Below are positions 26,347 to 37,961 of a DNA stretch of 45,391 nt, in pieces. The stretch comes from Acinetobacter celticus. GTDB taxonomy: Bacteria; Pseudomonadota; Gammaproteobacteria; Pseudomonadales; Moraxellaceae. The DNA is taken from the NCBI RefSeq assembly GCF_001707755.1, contig NZ_MBDL01000005.1, forward strand, positions 1-45,391, read 5' to 3'. The notes beneath the pieces are model-generated. The model worked only from the letters and a program-made list of their open reading frames with translations, was not told the origin of the DNA and did no database searches. Numbering within the stretch: position 1 is the first letter of the stretch; each line of letters starts with the position of its first letter. A program made the translations under genes and the position numbers.

Positions 26347-27429
26347 ATGCATATTACGCGTTTACATGTAGAACGTGTTCGAAACTTAAAAACGGTTGCA
26401 CTCTCTGGGTTGCAGCCGTTTAATGTCTTTTATGGGCACAATGGTTCGGGCAAAACATCCATTCTTGAAGCGGTACATCTACTGGCAACAGGCCGATCTT
26501 TTAGAACACATATCCCCAAACATTACATTCAACATAATGCTTTAGATGCCATTGTCTTCGCCCAATCTGCGACCGATAAGATTGGCATGCAAAAAATGCA
26601 GTCAGGTGAACAGCTCATTAAGGTCAATGGTGATCTGGTAGCGACTCAGGGGCAGTTGGCGAAGATTCTGCCTTTGCAACTGATTGATCCACAAAGCACT
26701 GATATTATTGACCATGGGGCAAAACCACGCCGTCAGCTGTTAGATTGGATGATGTTCCACGTGGAACCTGAGTTTTATCAGGCTTGGCAGTATTATTCGC
26801 GGGCGTTAAAACAACGTAACAGTCTGCTTAAGTCACAGCGCAATCTGAGTCTTTCCGATGTCGAGCCGTGGAACAAAATGCTGAGTGATTATGGCGAAAT
26901 TTTACATGTGCAACGCGCCAGTGCAGTAGAGCAATGGCAAAGGTATTTTGAGCAGGACTTAAAGCACTTGCTACCCGATTTGAATATTACATTGGAATAT
27001 AATGCGGGCTTTCATAGTGAAACTGGGTTGTTAAATGACTTAACCAATGGTCATTATAAAGATATAGAACGACGTTATACCGAGTGTGGTCCACACCGTG
27101 CTGATTTACGTTTAAAAACCCCAATGGGAGACGCTGAAGCGGTGTTATCTCGGGGGCAGAAAAAGCTTTTAATTATGGCGCTAAAACTCTCACAGATTGC
27201 AATGCTTCACGCCTGTAATAAGGAAACTGTGGTATTATTAGATGATCTGACAGCAGAATTAGATTTAACCGCCCAACGGCGTTTAATTGATCGATTAAGC
27301 CAGCTGGGTAGCCAAGTTTTTATAACTACTTTAGACCATGAATCAGTAAAAAATCACTTACATGATTTGTCTATTTCTTATCAATTATTCAACGTTGAAG
27401 ACGGTCAAGTCCAAGCTGTTACACAATGA
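26347..27429 (+). CDS. recF: DNA replication and repair protein RecF
   Basis: ATPase of the SMC-like class that loads RecA at gaps with RecOR. The 360-residue protein has Walker A GHNGSGKT at about residues 30-37, the signature [17 protein letters not shown] and Walker [14 protein letters not shown]-terminal start [14 protein letters not shown] is typical. The codons for MFHVEP (from 26752) overlap a parS site, TGTTCCACGTGGAACC. It is 16 bp after dnaN and 53 bp before gyrB. Confidence 0.97.
   Translation: MHITRLHVERVRNLKTVALSGLQPFNVFYGHNGSGKTSILEAVHLLATGRSFRTHIPKHYIQHNALDAIVFAQSATDKIGMQKMQSGEQLIKVNGDLVATQGQLAKILPLQLIDPQSTDIIDHGAKPRRQLLDWMMFHVEPEFYQAWQYYSRALKQRNSLLKSQRNLSLSDVEPWNKMLSDYGEILHVQRASAVEQWQRYFEQDLKHLLPDLNITLEYNAGFHSETGLLNDLTNGHYKDIERRYTECGPHRADLRLKTPMGDAEAVLSRGQKKLLIMALKLSQIAMLHACNKETVVLLDDLTAELDLTAQRRLIDRLSQLGSQVFITTLDHESVKNHLHDLSISYQLFNVEDGQVQAVTQ
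26753..26768. other. parS centromere-like site inside recF
   Basis: TGTTCCACGTGGAACC is the form of parS well known from Pseudomonas. It lies within recF codons, 3 kb right of the dnaA start. The protein sequence (F-H-V-E) is compatible with both functions. Confidence 0.88.
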
Positions 27430-27473
27430 TTTTAGATTTTACCCATTTTGGGGATAGACCTATTTTCCATTAG

Positions 27474-29957
<2,484 letters not shown>

Positions 29958-29976
29958 ATAGTTTACAGAATTGATG

Positions 29977-30006
29977 AAAAAAGCATTCTTAGGAATGCTT
30001 TTTTTT
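29977..30006 (+). terminator. gyrB terminator
   Basis: AAAAAAGCATTC (29977-29988) and GAATGCTTTTTT (29993-30004) around a TTAG loop, then more T. It ends the dnaA-gyrB block. Confidence 0.92.
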
Positions 30007-30123
30007 GTGCTATGTTAAATAAGTTGATTGAATTATAGTCAATTTGTGTGTTATCAAATTGACTTATAGCGATGTCATGATGCTTAAGATAAGGTTTTTT
30101 ACTGAGCAAAATGAGAGGTCATT

Positions 30124-30498
30124 ATGATGGATAATCAATTAGAACAAATTCGAGATATTTGGGTAAATGCTTTTTTTACGGGAAATTATGAGACTTTGGC
30201 CCAGTATGAAGATGAGCATTTTAAGGTGGTTTATGAGCAGGATGGGCGGATAGAAAGTAATTATACGCGTTATGATCGTATTGCACATGCGGTAAAAAAT
30301 GGGGTATGGAAACCTCAAAAACCTGATGTTGAATCTGAAGAATTTGAGTTTAATCATGACCAAAATGAATGTCAGGTGCTTATTGTTTTAGAAGGAGATC
30401 ACCAGCAGATTAGAGAGCTCTGGGTGAATGATGGTGTTTGGAAAATTAAAGAATTACGCTTTTTAAAAATAAAAAAGACAGTCCCACATTCAGTTTAG
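30124..30498 (+). CDS. Hypothetical protein, possibly NTF2-like
   Basis: A 124-residue cytoplasmic protein starting MMDNQLEQIRDIWVNAFFTG, with GAGG five bases before the first ATG (the second ATG is an alternative). It is acidic in the middle and basic at the end. The pattern of an N-terminal helix ending W..AF..GNYE.L, followed by alternating strands (FKVVYE, CQVLIVLEGD, ELWVNDGVWKIKELRF) recalls NTF2/SnoaL-like folds, but no conserved catalytic residue is seen and I recognise no named family. It stands alone after the gyrB terminator. Confidence 0.75.
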   Translation: MMDNQLEQIRDIWVNAFFTGNYETLAQYEDEHFKVVYEQDGRIESNYTRYDRIAHAVKNGVWKPQKPDVESEEFEFNHDQNECQVLIVLEGDHQQIRELWVNDGVWKIKELRFLKIKKTVPHSV

Positions 30499-31207
30499 TG
30501 TGAATAAAAAATTAAAAATTTTGTGAAAAAACAACTTAAAATCATCAATTGTAGATAGGTTTTTAAATTTAAACTTTTAAAAACCTGAGAGGCTGAGTAT
30601 AATTTTATCCACAATCTTGGTTTAAAAAGAATAATTTTAAAATAATAAGTCGGTTTTGAATTTAAAAAGAATCACTGCGCGCATTTTTTGAATTTAAAGT
30701 TTTATAGGGCTAAAATTTCTGTGTCATAAGCCTTTATGGTGCAGAGATAACTTTGCAAAATTGAATAATATTCGAAATCTATCAAGTTAAGAAAAACTAA
30801 ACAATGTGCTGGTTTTCTTTTTAAGATTAACTAAACAGTGGGTTTTTTGAAAAAAATGATCTTAATTTTTTTTAATTTCAATATGTTATATTTTTATTTA
30901 AGATTCGCAGAAAGTCTGTTTAGCATATCCATATTGATCTCTCATGCATCTGATTTTGTCATTTAATAGACTGATTGATCTTATTTGGCGTGACCTGTAG
31001 ACCTGAGCTGAGTTCTAAGCTGAAATTTCTAGATACATTAGATTTTATCTGTTCATTTTTTCTTTTTTTAAAGTTGTTATTGGCTTGGGCGTTGAAGAAG
31101 AGTGAGTGATGTTTTTTTAGTAGGTATTATGGATATGAAGCATTGAGTTGAAGCAGTAGCTGTATAGATAAATTTTGAGAGAGGAACAGGAGGAGGGGAT
31201 TTAAATA
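30499..31207. other. AT-rich intergenic stretch, no gene recognised
   Basis: About 700 bp between the hypothetical gene and the yheS terminator. The first 200 bp hold the small repeat/DnaA-box cluster listed separately. The rest has only short frames without ribosome sites. A weak direct similarity of two segments near 30790-30850 (CTAAACA...GGTTTT) is present. Confidence 0.5.
30562..30698. repeat. Small cluster of GAATTTAAA repeats with a DnaA box
   Basis: TTTAAATTTAAA near 30562, an exact DnaA box TTATCCACA at 30605-30613, and GAATTTAAA at 30658 and 30690. The same combination of elements as at 5118-5440 and in oriC, but sparser. It lies in the intergenic space 7 kb right of the dnaA start. 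Confidence 0.6.
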
Positions 31208-31234
31208 GTCTCACCCTGCTGAGCAGAGTGAGAC
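31208..31234 (-). terminator. Possible yheS terminator
   Basis: GTCTCAC (31208-31214) and GTGAGAC (31228-31234) enclose a further CTGC / GCAG pairing with one mismatch. Just beyond the yheS stop. The minus-strand tail (TATTTAAAT) has no long T run, so efficiency is uncertain. Confidence 0.5.
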
Positions 31235-31241
31235 AGATAAT

Positions 31242-33182
31242 TTATTCTTCAAATGAGCCTTCAAACTCTTCGAGTTCCATCATGAATTCCAACATCTTTT
31301 CTTCAGCCTGTGCAAGTTTGGCTTTTAGTTCAGTCTGTTCATTCATTAATTTCAGCAAATCATCCTTACGATTCGCATCATATAAAGTGGTATCAGCCAA
31401 TTGTGTTTCAATTTCAACTAATTTAGGCTGAATTTTTGCAATTTCAGTTTCCAATTTTTCAATATTTTTACGAATTGGACGGCTGGCTTCACGACGACGT
31501 GCAGCTTCTTTACGTTGCGCTTCTTTATCTAATTTAGAAATAGTCGGTTTGATTTCGACTTGTGATTTGACGGGTGTAGCAGGTTGCTTCCCACCATTTT
31601 TAATCATGTCGATACGTGCTTGACGTAACCAGTCTGCATAAGCCACCAAGTCACCATCAAATTCACGACTTTCACCACCATGCACTAAAATAAGTTCATC
31701 ACAGACACTGGCAACCAATTGACGTTCATGCGAAACCAGTACCACAGCGCCTTCAAAATCTTGTAAAGCCATGGTTAAAGCATGACGCATGTCTAAGTCT
31801 AAATGGTTGGTTGGTTCGTCTAAAATGAGCACGTTTGGACGTTGCCAAACAATCAGTGCCAAAGCTAAACGCGCACGCTCACCGCCCGAGAAGCTTTCAC
31901 TAGGGGTATCCATACGTTCGCCACTAAAACCAAAACTACCCAAGAAGGAACGTAAGCTGGCTTCACTGATTTTTTTGTCGGCAATACGTGCCAATTGCAA
32001 CATTGGGCTGGCATTACCGTCTAGGGCATCCATTTGATGCTGTGCAAAATAACCAATGTTCAGCAGTTCAGAATCTTTACGCAGTCCCTGCATTAAAGGC
32101 AAATCACCGACCAATGACTTAATCAGGGTTGATTTACCTGCACCATTCATCCCCAATAAACCAATTCGGCTCGTCGGTGTAATTTGTAGATCGACATTGG
32201 TTACAATCAGTTTATCGCCATAACCGATATCTGCATTTTCAAGCTCAAGCAAGGGTGAACTCATTTTTGTTGGTTCACGGAAGCTAAAGGTAAACGGCGT
32301 ATCAACATGGGCTGCAGAAAGTTCTTGCATGCGTTCTAACTGTTTAATACGACTTTGCGCTTGTTTGGCTTTGGTGGCCTGCGCTTTAAAACGGTCAATA
32401 TATTTTTGTAGATGCGCGCGCGTCTCTAATTGCTTTTCATAGGCTTGTTGTTGTTGTGCTAAACGTTCACTACGAGTACGTTCAAAAGTTGAATAGTTAC
32501 CGGTATACATAATCAATTCTTGATTTTCGATATGTAAAATATGATCGGTAATGGCATCTAAGAAATCACGGTCATGCGAAATCAGGACCAATGTGCCTTC
32601 ATAGGCTTTCAACCAATCTTCTAGCCATAAAATAGCATCTAAGTCTAAATGGTTGGTCGGTTCATCTAGAAGTAGTAAGTCTGAACGGCTCATCAGTGTG
32701 CGAGCAAGGTTCAAACGCATCCGCCAACCGCCCGAAAAGCTTGAAACATCAAGTTGAGATTGATGCTCAAAGAAGCCTAGACCTGCCATTAACTGAGATG
32801 CTTTAGACGGCGCAGAATAACCATTAATTTCATCAAAACGGCCATATAAATGAGCCAGTTCATCGTCGCTTAAACTTTCAGGCTGATCTAATTGATTTTG
32901 GATATCCCAAAACTCTTCGTCACCCGATAATACAAAATCGATGGCCTTCATATCTAAGGCTTTAATTTCTTGTGCCATATGGGACACCGTCCACGTGGCA
33001 GGACGTGTAAGCGAACCACTATCCGATTCCATACCACCCAATAAGGCAGAAAAAAGCGTCGATTTACCTGCGCCATTCACGCCGGTTAAGCCAATTTTCC
33101 ACCCTGGATGTAACTGCATAGACGCTTTTTGAAATAAAACACGTCCACCGCGACGTATAGAAAGTTGATCTAACTGAATCAT
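31242..33182 (-). CDS. yheS: ABC-F family ATPase, YheS type
   Basis: Soluble twin-ATPase of the ABC-F class, whose members act on ribosomes rather than in transport. The 646-residue protein has two cassettes: Walker A GVNGAGKST near residue 38 and GMNGAGKST in the second half, signatures SGGWRMRLNLARTL and SGGERARLALAL, and two LDEPTNHLDLD Walker B/D-loop segments. The linker between them is the charged PtIM region (RSERLAQQQQAYEKQ). A long lysine/glutamate-rich coiled coil forms the end. IRRGGRVLFQ at the start and overall length favour YheS over EttA or Uup. Start ATG 33182; a TTG at 33203 is possible. Confidence 0.88.
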   Translation of the reverse strand: MIQLDQLSIRRGGRVLFQKASMQLHPGWKIGLTGVNGAGKSTLFSALLGGMESDSGSLTRPATWTVSHMAQEIKALDMKAIDFVLSGDEEFWDIQNQLDQPESLSDDELAHLYGRFDEINGYSAPSKASQLMAGLGFFEHQSQLDVSSFSGGWRMRLNLARTLMSRSDLLLLDEPTNHLDLDAILWLEDWLKAYEGTLVLISHDRDFLDAITDHILHIENQELIMYTGNYSTFERTRSERLAQQQQAYEKQLETRAHLQKYIDRFKAQATKAKQAQSRIKQLERMQELSAAHVDTPFTFSFREPTKMSSPLLELENADIGYGDKLIVTNVDLQITPTSRIGLLGMNGAGKSTLIKSLVGDLPLMQGLRKDSELLNIGYFAQHQMDALDGNASPMLQLARIADKKISEASLRSFLGSFGFSGERMDTPSESFSGGERARLALALIVWQRPNVLILDEPTNHLDLDMRHALTMALQDFEGAVVLVSHERQLVASVCDELILVHGGESREFDGDLVAYADWLRQARIDMIKNGGKQPATPVKSQVEIKPTISKLDKEAQRKEAARRREASRPIRKNIEKLETEIAKIQPKLVEIETQLADTTLYDANRKDDLLKLMNEQTELKAKLAQAEEKMLEFMMELEEFEGSFEE

Positions 33183-33393
33183 GAAATTGTCAAAACACCA
33201 CAAAAATATGCGCCTATTCTAAAGGAAGCCAGAGTAAAAACATAAAAAGCGTTAGTTTTATTTTTATGCAATCCCCATCCTGTGTAATTTTGAGCTCATT
33301 TGTCGGAAAAATGATCAGCTCACTGGTCGAATATTAAAATACTGCCTATATTCAAGACACAAAACCAATGAAAAATAATGAGGATAAAAGAGA

Positions 33394-34401
33394 ATGCAAA
33401 AAAGGATTTTGACTTTATCGGCACTGGCAATTTTAACGTGTTCCACACAGCTTCAGGCCAAAGTGAATGTGTGCGTATTTGATTTATTGGGCAAGGCTGG
33501 GGAGTCTTATAAGTTCATGGAAGAATGGTCACTTCTGAGTAAAACTTGGGGTGCCGAAGTCAATTTATTGTCTTATCAAGATGAAGCCAAAGTAGATAAA
33601 GATTTTAAAGACGGCGTTTGTGATGCATTTTATATGACCTCTATGCGTGCACGTGCTTATAATAAATTTGCAGGTTCCATTGATGCCCTAGGTGGCGTGC
33701 CAAGTAATAGCATTGCCCAAAAAGCCATTGCATATGTGTTAGACAAGCGCAATAACCGTCGGCTGGTTACTAAGATTGGCAATGAAACTTATGAAGTGGC
33801 AGGCATTGGTCAAATTGGATCGGCCTATATTTTTGTCAAAGACCGTAACTTCAATTCTATTCAAGATGTTAAAGATAAAAAATTTGCGATCTTACATTAT
33901 GATCAGGCGCAAAAAAGCATGGTCGAGCGCATTGGTGCAAAACCTGTGATGTCCGATATTTCTAATTTTGTGCGCAAATTTAATCATAACGACGTCGATA
34001 TTGTGGCTGCACCAGCCTATGCCTTCAAGCCATTAGAAATTTATAAAGGTCTTGGTACAAAAGGAGGGATGATTGATTTTCCCGTGGTGAATGTCACGGC
34101 CGATTTGGTCTTGCGCCAAAATAAATTTCCTGAAGGGTATGCAGGACAGTCACGCGCATGGTTTGTGAAACAGTTACCTAAAAGTTTTGCGATGGTGAAA
34201 CGAATGGAAGCTGAAATTCCAGCAAAATATAAAGTGTCCCTGAGCAAAGAAAATAAAGATGAATATCAAAAGCTACTTCGAGATGGTCGTATGGATCTCA
34301 CGGCGCAAGGGATCTATGATTCGACGATGATGACGGTCTTGAAAAAAGCACGTTGTACTGTAGAGCGAACCAACTTTGAATGTTCACTGGGTGGGGAATA
34401 A
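33394..34401 (+). CDS. AdeT-like putative solute-binding protein (copy 1)
   Basis: A 335-residue exported protein. MQKRILTLSALAILTCSTQLQA is a signal peptide. The mature part begins KVNVCVFDLLGKAGESYKFM and contains FAGSIDALGGVPS, the APAYAFKPLEIYKGLG segment and the ending RCTVERTNFECSLGGE. This fits the AdeT1/AdeT2 family (putative solute-binding, TRAP-SBP-like fold). AdeT names come from reports of efflux-linked resistance, but there are no coiled-coil or lipoyl features of a membrane-fusion protein. Four cysteines (VCVF, VCDAF, RC, EC) look suited to two disulfides. No permease genes are near. GAGGA about nine bases before the ATG. Confidence 0.82.
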   Translation: MQKRILTLSALAILTCSTQLQAKVNVCVFDLLGKAGESYKFMEEWSLLSKTWGAEVNLLSYQDEAKVDKDFKDGVCDAFYMTSMRARAYNKFAGSIDALGGVPSNSIAQKAIAYVLDKRNNRRLVTKIGNETYEVAGIGQIGSAYIFVKDRNFNSIQDVKDKKFAILHYDQAQKSMVERIGAKPVMSDISNFVRKFNHNDVDIVAAPAYAFKPLEIYKGLGTKGGMIDFPVVNVTADLVLRQNKFPEGYAGQSRAWFVKQLPKSFAMVKRMEAEIPAKYKVSLSKENKDEYQKLLRDGRMDLTAQGIYDSTMMTVLKKARCTVERTNFECSLGGE

Positions 34402-34659
34402 CTAAAATTTTTACATAACTTTGTAAATTTTTAGTATTCAGTATCAATATTATTAGGTTTTTTATGTAACGTAATATGTTGATAAATATAAATAATATGT
34501 ATTTAAAATGTGTCTTAATAATACCAAATTGGCAAAATATGCTGAAATGACAACACAAAATGGAGTAAATGCTCTATTTTTATTAAAATAACTTGCTTAT
34601 TATTTACTACGTATATGGATAGCCATCAAACAAAAAAAGATTTTAAAAGGATCAATACC

Positions 34660-35670
34660 ATGAAAAAAACGCTCTTATCTATGGTTGCGTTCTCTGCAAT
34701 TGGATTAGCAGGGACAGTACAAGCAGCCAAAGTTGATATCTGTGTCTTTGATTTGCTCGGCAAGTCAGGCGAATCGTTTCAAATGGCGCAGGAATGGGCA
34801 TTGGCTGCCAAAGGTTGGGGAGCAGACGTAAATCTGATTCCACGTCAAGATGAAGCTGTTGCGGATAATGATTTCAAAGCAGGCAAATGTGATGGCGTAT
34901 TTATGACGGCTATGCGCGCGCGCCAATACAATAAATTTGCAGGTTCTATTGATGCATTAGGTGGCGCACCGAGCAATGAAATTGCTAAACGTGCCATTAC
35001 CTTTGCCTTAGATAAACGCAATGAAAGTAAAATGGTGAGCAATTTAAGTGGCAAAAAATATGAAGTTGCGGGTATTGCACCTTTAGGTTCAGCTTTTATT
35101 TTTGTCCGCGATAAAAGTATCAATTCGATTGAAAAAGCTGCAGGCAAAAAATTTGCAGTCTTAGGGTATGACGAAGCACAAAAAATTATGGTGCAACGCG
35201 TAGGTGCACAAGCGGTTATTTCTGATGTGTCTAACTTTGTGGCGAAGTTTAATAATGGTCAGGTCGATATGGTCGGTGCACCAGCCTATGCATATAAGCC
35301 ATTGGAAATTTATAAAGGTTTAGGTAGCAATGGGGCAATGTTTAATTTCCCTGTTTTACAAGTGACGGCTGATTTTATTATTCGTCCAGACCAATTTCCT
35401 GCTGGTTTTGGTCAAAAGTCACGTGACTGGTTTGTGAAGAATTTACCAAAAAGCTTCTCTATGATTAGCCGTTTAGAAGCGGGTATTCCATCGAAATTGA
35501 AGATGAATTTAACACCTGAAGATAAAACCAAGTATCAAAAACTGTTGCGTGAAGGGCGTATGGATATGACCAAACGCGGTATTTATGATGCATCAATGAT
35601 GAGTGTATTGAAAAAAGCCCGTTGTTCTGTCGATAAAGCCAATTTTGAATGTTCGCTTGGTGGCGAATAA
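34660..35670 (+). CDS. AdeT-like putative solute-binding protein (copy 2)
   Basis: A 336-residue exported protein very like copy 1. Signal peptide MKKTLLSMVAFSAIGLAGTV ending QAA, then KVDICVFDLLGKSGESF, NKFAGSIDALGGAPS, GAPAYAYKPLEIYKGLG and the ending RCSVDKANFECSLGGE. The four cysteines are in the same places. The ATG at 34660 has AGGA about nine bases upstream; the frame extends to 34615 but lacks a signal there. It has its own strong terminator and is 258 bp after copy 1, so each copy probably has its own promoter. Confidence 0.85.
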   Translation: MKKTLLSMVAFSAIGLAGTVQAAKVDICVFDLLGKSGESFQMAQEWALAAKGWGADVNLIPRQDEAVADNDFKAGKCDGVFMTAMRARQYNKFAGSIDALGGAPSNEIAKRAITFALDKRNESKMVSNLSGKKYEVAGIAPLGSAFIFVRDKSINSIEKAAGKKFAVLGYDEAQKIMVQRVGAQAVISDVSNFVAKFNNGQVDMVGAPAYAYKPLEIYKGLGSNGAMFNFPVLQVTADFIIRPDQFPAGFGQKSRDWFVKNLPKSFSMISRLEAGIPSKLKMNLTPEDKTKYQKLLREGRMDMTKRGIYDASMMSVLKKARCSVDKANFECSLGGE

Positions 35671-35684
35671 TTTGATTTTTAAAG

Positions 35685-35716
35685 AAAAAGCCTAGATTTA
35701 TCTAGGCTTTTTTTTA
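35685..35716 (+). terminator. Terminator after AdeT-like copy 2
   Basis: AAAAAGCCTAGA (35685-35696) and TCTAGGCTTTTT (35701-35712) around TTTA, followed by more T. Confidence 0.92.
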
Positions 35717-35924
35717 TGAATATCTTCGTCATTGTTGCCATTGAGTCATGCTTTAAAGCAGGTAATGATGTGTAGGTAAAAGTGCATTTTCAGCTCGTTA
35801 TGCAGTGAAATGAGCAATAAATATCATTGAGTTGTCAGTGCTATTCGTCTGGTAAGCCTTTGGGTATAAAAAATCGAAACCTAAACCATAAAAGTAAAAA
35901 TAATGAAATAAGGAAAGTGACATC

Positions 35925-36935
35925 ATGATGAAGCAATGGATGAAAGTGGCCGCACTGAGTGCAGGCTTAATGACAATTGCGGGTGCAGTACAGGCCAAAC
36001 AAGTGCTTTGTGTATTTGATCTGGTTGGTAAAAGTGGCGATGTTTACGCATTAATGAAAGATTATCAATTGGCTGCCAAAAATTGGGGCGCAGATATTGA
36101 ACTTCGTGTGGGGCAGAATGAAGCTGTGATTGCAGAAGATTTTAAAGCAGGTAAGTGTGATGGAATTAGCGTGACGGGGATGCGTGGTCGTCAATTTAAT
36201 ACCTTTATTGGTTCTTTAGATGCCATTGGTGCTATTCCAGATTTAAATTTGGCGGTTAAAGTCATGCAAGGACTGGCCAGCCCCACTTTTGCTAAAAGCA
36301 TGGTGAAAGGTCGCTATGAAGTTGTTGGCGTGGTACCCGTGGGTGATGCCTATTTACTGGTAAATGATCGAAGTATTAATACTGTTGCAAAAGCTGCTGG
36401 AAAGAAAATTGCAGTTTTAGACTATGACGAAGCGCAGAAAATTATGGTGCAACAAGTGGGCGCACAGGCGGTCAGTGCAGATGTCACCAATTTCGGGGCT
36501 AAATTTAACAATGGTCAGGTCGATATTATTGGCGCACCTGCAGCGGTCTTTAAGCCACTGGAACTCCATAAGGGATTGGGGAGTAAAGGCGCAATTGTAA
36601 ATTATCCAATTTTGCAGGTCACAGGCAATATTATTATTCATCAAGATAAATTTCCTGAGGGATATGGGCAAAAATCACGTGAATGGATTAAAGGTCAGCT
36701 ACCACGTGCCTTTAATATTTTAGGAAAAATGAAAGCCGAAATTCCTAAAAAATACTGGATGGATGTACCATCTGCAGATAAAGCGGGTTATCAAAAAATG
36801 ATGCGTGAAGCACGGATTGATTTAACCAAACGGGGTGTATATGAAAAACGCATGATGAAATTGCTGTGGCAATTCCGTTGCAAACAAGATGCTAAAAACT
36901 TTGAATGTGCATTACAGGATGAGAACTATAAATAA
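35925..36935 (+). CDS. AdeT-like putative solute-binding protein (copy 3, diverged)
   Basis: A 336-residue exported protein with signal peptide MMKQWMKVAALSAGLMTIAG then AVQA. It keeps VLCVFDLVGKSGDVYALMKD, KCDGISVTGMRGRQFN, the GAPAAVFKPLELHKGLG segment and the RC...FEC pair of cysteines, but the ending (ALQDENYK) and several loops differ from copies 1 and 2, which are closer to each other. AGGA lies about ten bases before the ATG. It is separated from copy 2 by a terminator, so expression is likely independent. Confidence 0.83.
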   Translation: MMKQWMKVAALSAGLMTIAGAVQAKQVLCVFDLVGKSGDVYALMKDYQLAAKNWGADIELRVGQNEAVIAEDFKAGKCDGISVTGMRGRQFNTFIGSLDAIGAIPDLNLAVKVMQGLASPTFAKSMVKGRYEVVGVVPVGDAYLLVNDRSINTVAKAAGKKIAVLDYDEAQKIMVQQVGAQAVSADVTNFGAKFNNGQVDIIGAPAAVFKPLELHKGLGSKGAIVNYPILQVTGNIIIHQDKFPEGYGQKSREWIKGQLPRAFNILGKMKAEIPKKYWMDVPSADKAGYQKMMREARIDLTKRGVYEKRMMKLLWQFRCKQDAKNFECALQDENYK

Positions 36936-36994
36936 ACTTGATAAAATTACTCTGAATTGACTTTTAATCTGCAAAATCGACCCTATATTGAGTA

Positions 36995-37003
36995 TGCTAT
37001 ACT
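36995..37003 (+). promoter_or_regulatory. Extended -10 promoter element of erpA
   Basis: TGCTATACT is a TG-n extended -10 (5 of 6 in TATACT) about 54 bases before the erpA ATG. No clear -35 at the standard distance. I see no IscR-type site I would defend. Confidence 0.5.
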
Positions 37004-37056
37004 TGAAAAATTATCTTTCAATTTAAAGATGCTCGAACTCAACAGAGGAATCAATC

Positions 37057-37392
37057 ATGACTGCCCAAACACTTGTGCTGACTGAAAATGCTGCCAATAA
37101 AGTACGTCAATTGCGTGATAGTGAAGGTAATCAAGACTTGATGCTACGTGTTTATGTGACTGGTGGTGGCTGTTCTGGGTTCTCGTACGGTTTTAATTTT
37201 GCAGAAAGTCAAAATGAAGACGACGCTGAATATATGAATGGTGATGTAAAAATGCTCGTCGATTCATTGAGCTATCAATATTTAATCGGTTCAGTTGTTG
37301 ATTATATTGAAGGCTTAGAAGGCTCGCGTTTTGTAGTACAGAATCCGAATGCAACGACCACTTGTGGTTGTGGTTCATCATTCTCAATGTAA
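37057..37392 (+). CDS. erpA: Iron-sulfur cluster insertion protein ErpA
   Basis: A-type carrier that delivers Fe-S clusters to target enzymes. The 111-residue protein has the three cluster-binding cysteines: GGGCSGF (Cys39) and CGCGSSF (Cys103, Cys105), with [17 protein letters not shown] and [19 protein letters not shown] as family segments. Length and the LTENAANKV start favour ErpA over IscA. GAGGA lies seven bases before the ATG. It ends in an unusually long hairpin. Confidence 0.94.
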   Translation: MTAQTLVLTENAANKVRQLRDSEGNQDLMLRVYVTGGGCSGFSYGFNFAESQNEDDAEYMNGDVKMLVDSLSYQYLIGSVVDYIEGLEGSRFVVQNPNATTTCGCGSSFSM

Positions 37393-37397
37393 TATTT

Positions 37398-37450
37398 AAT
37401 AAAGTCATAAAAAAACCCTCAAAAAATGAGGGTTTTTTTATGACTTTATT
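37398..37450. terminator. Very long bidirectional hairpin after erpA
   Basis: A 24-bp perfect inverted repeat: 37398-37421 pairs with 37427-37450 around five A. The core is ACCCTC / GAGGGT with A and T runs, extended by AATAAAGTCAT / ATGACTTTATT. It serves erpA and the convergent gene at 37459. Confidence 0.9.
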
Positions 37451-37458
37451 TAAGTAAA

Positions 37459-37830
37459 TTAAGCTTCAGGGTCTAGTTTAATAGCGTCGAGCAGATCAAA
37501 AATAATGGTGGTGACGTCCTGACTTAAATCACGATTATTAAAAACTTCATAAGCGGTAATGGTGACATCAGTATCACTTGGTAGCAGTTTTTGTTCTTCT
37601 TCAATTAAGTCGCGAATGGGTAAAAGTGTTTGTTTTACGGATAGATGCAAGACATCTTTAAATTCTAAATTTTCATCTTCTAATTCTATCAGTTGTTCAT
37701 TAAAAAATGGCAATAAAACAGAATGGAGATAGGGCTGAATTTCAGTAATATCAAAGATTTCGAGATCACGAGTTTGCTCAATTGTGCTGATATGGTCATT
37801 CACTTCAATTAAGATATGGTAGTAACTCAC
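37459..37830 (-). CDS. Hypothetical acidic protein
   Basis: About 123 residues, acidic, predicted cytoplasmic, rich in Leu, Asp and Glu (ELEDENLEFKDVLHLSVKQT). No family recognised. A GTG at 37830 (VSYYHILIEVNDHIST) has GGAG six bases upstream and is my choice; ATG 37842 (MESIVSYY) overlaps that site and a longer frame opens at 37884. Convergent with erpA. Confidence 0.65.
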   Translation of the reverse strand: MSYYHILIEVNDHISTIEQTRDLEIFDITEIQPYLHSVLLPFFNEQLIELEDENLEFKDVLHLSVKQTLLPIRDLIEEEQKLLPSDTDVTITAYEVFNNRDLSQDVTTIIFDLLDAIKLDPEA

Positions 37831-37961
37831 AATGCTCTCCATTCGCAGACATTTAAAATAAATTATTCTTTTCCACAATAGCATGAAATTGAAGTTTTGT
37901 TGTTCAATTCATGCGGATAGGCATATAGAAATTATGGTTTTTTGCAACAGCATGCAACGGT

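Noticed and set aside
30856..30960. Short hydrophobic plus-strand frame after ATG 30856
   Set aside because: No ribosome site, composition follows the local AT richness, and it lies in a poly-T tract.
31789..32037. Open frame antisense to yheS
   Set aside because: Shadow of conserved ABC-F codons; no ribosome site and no independent family match. The same applies to the other long antisense frames over dnaK, gyrB, purK and mltB.
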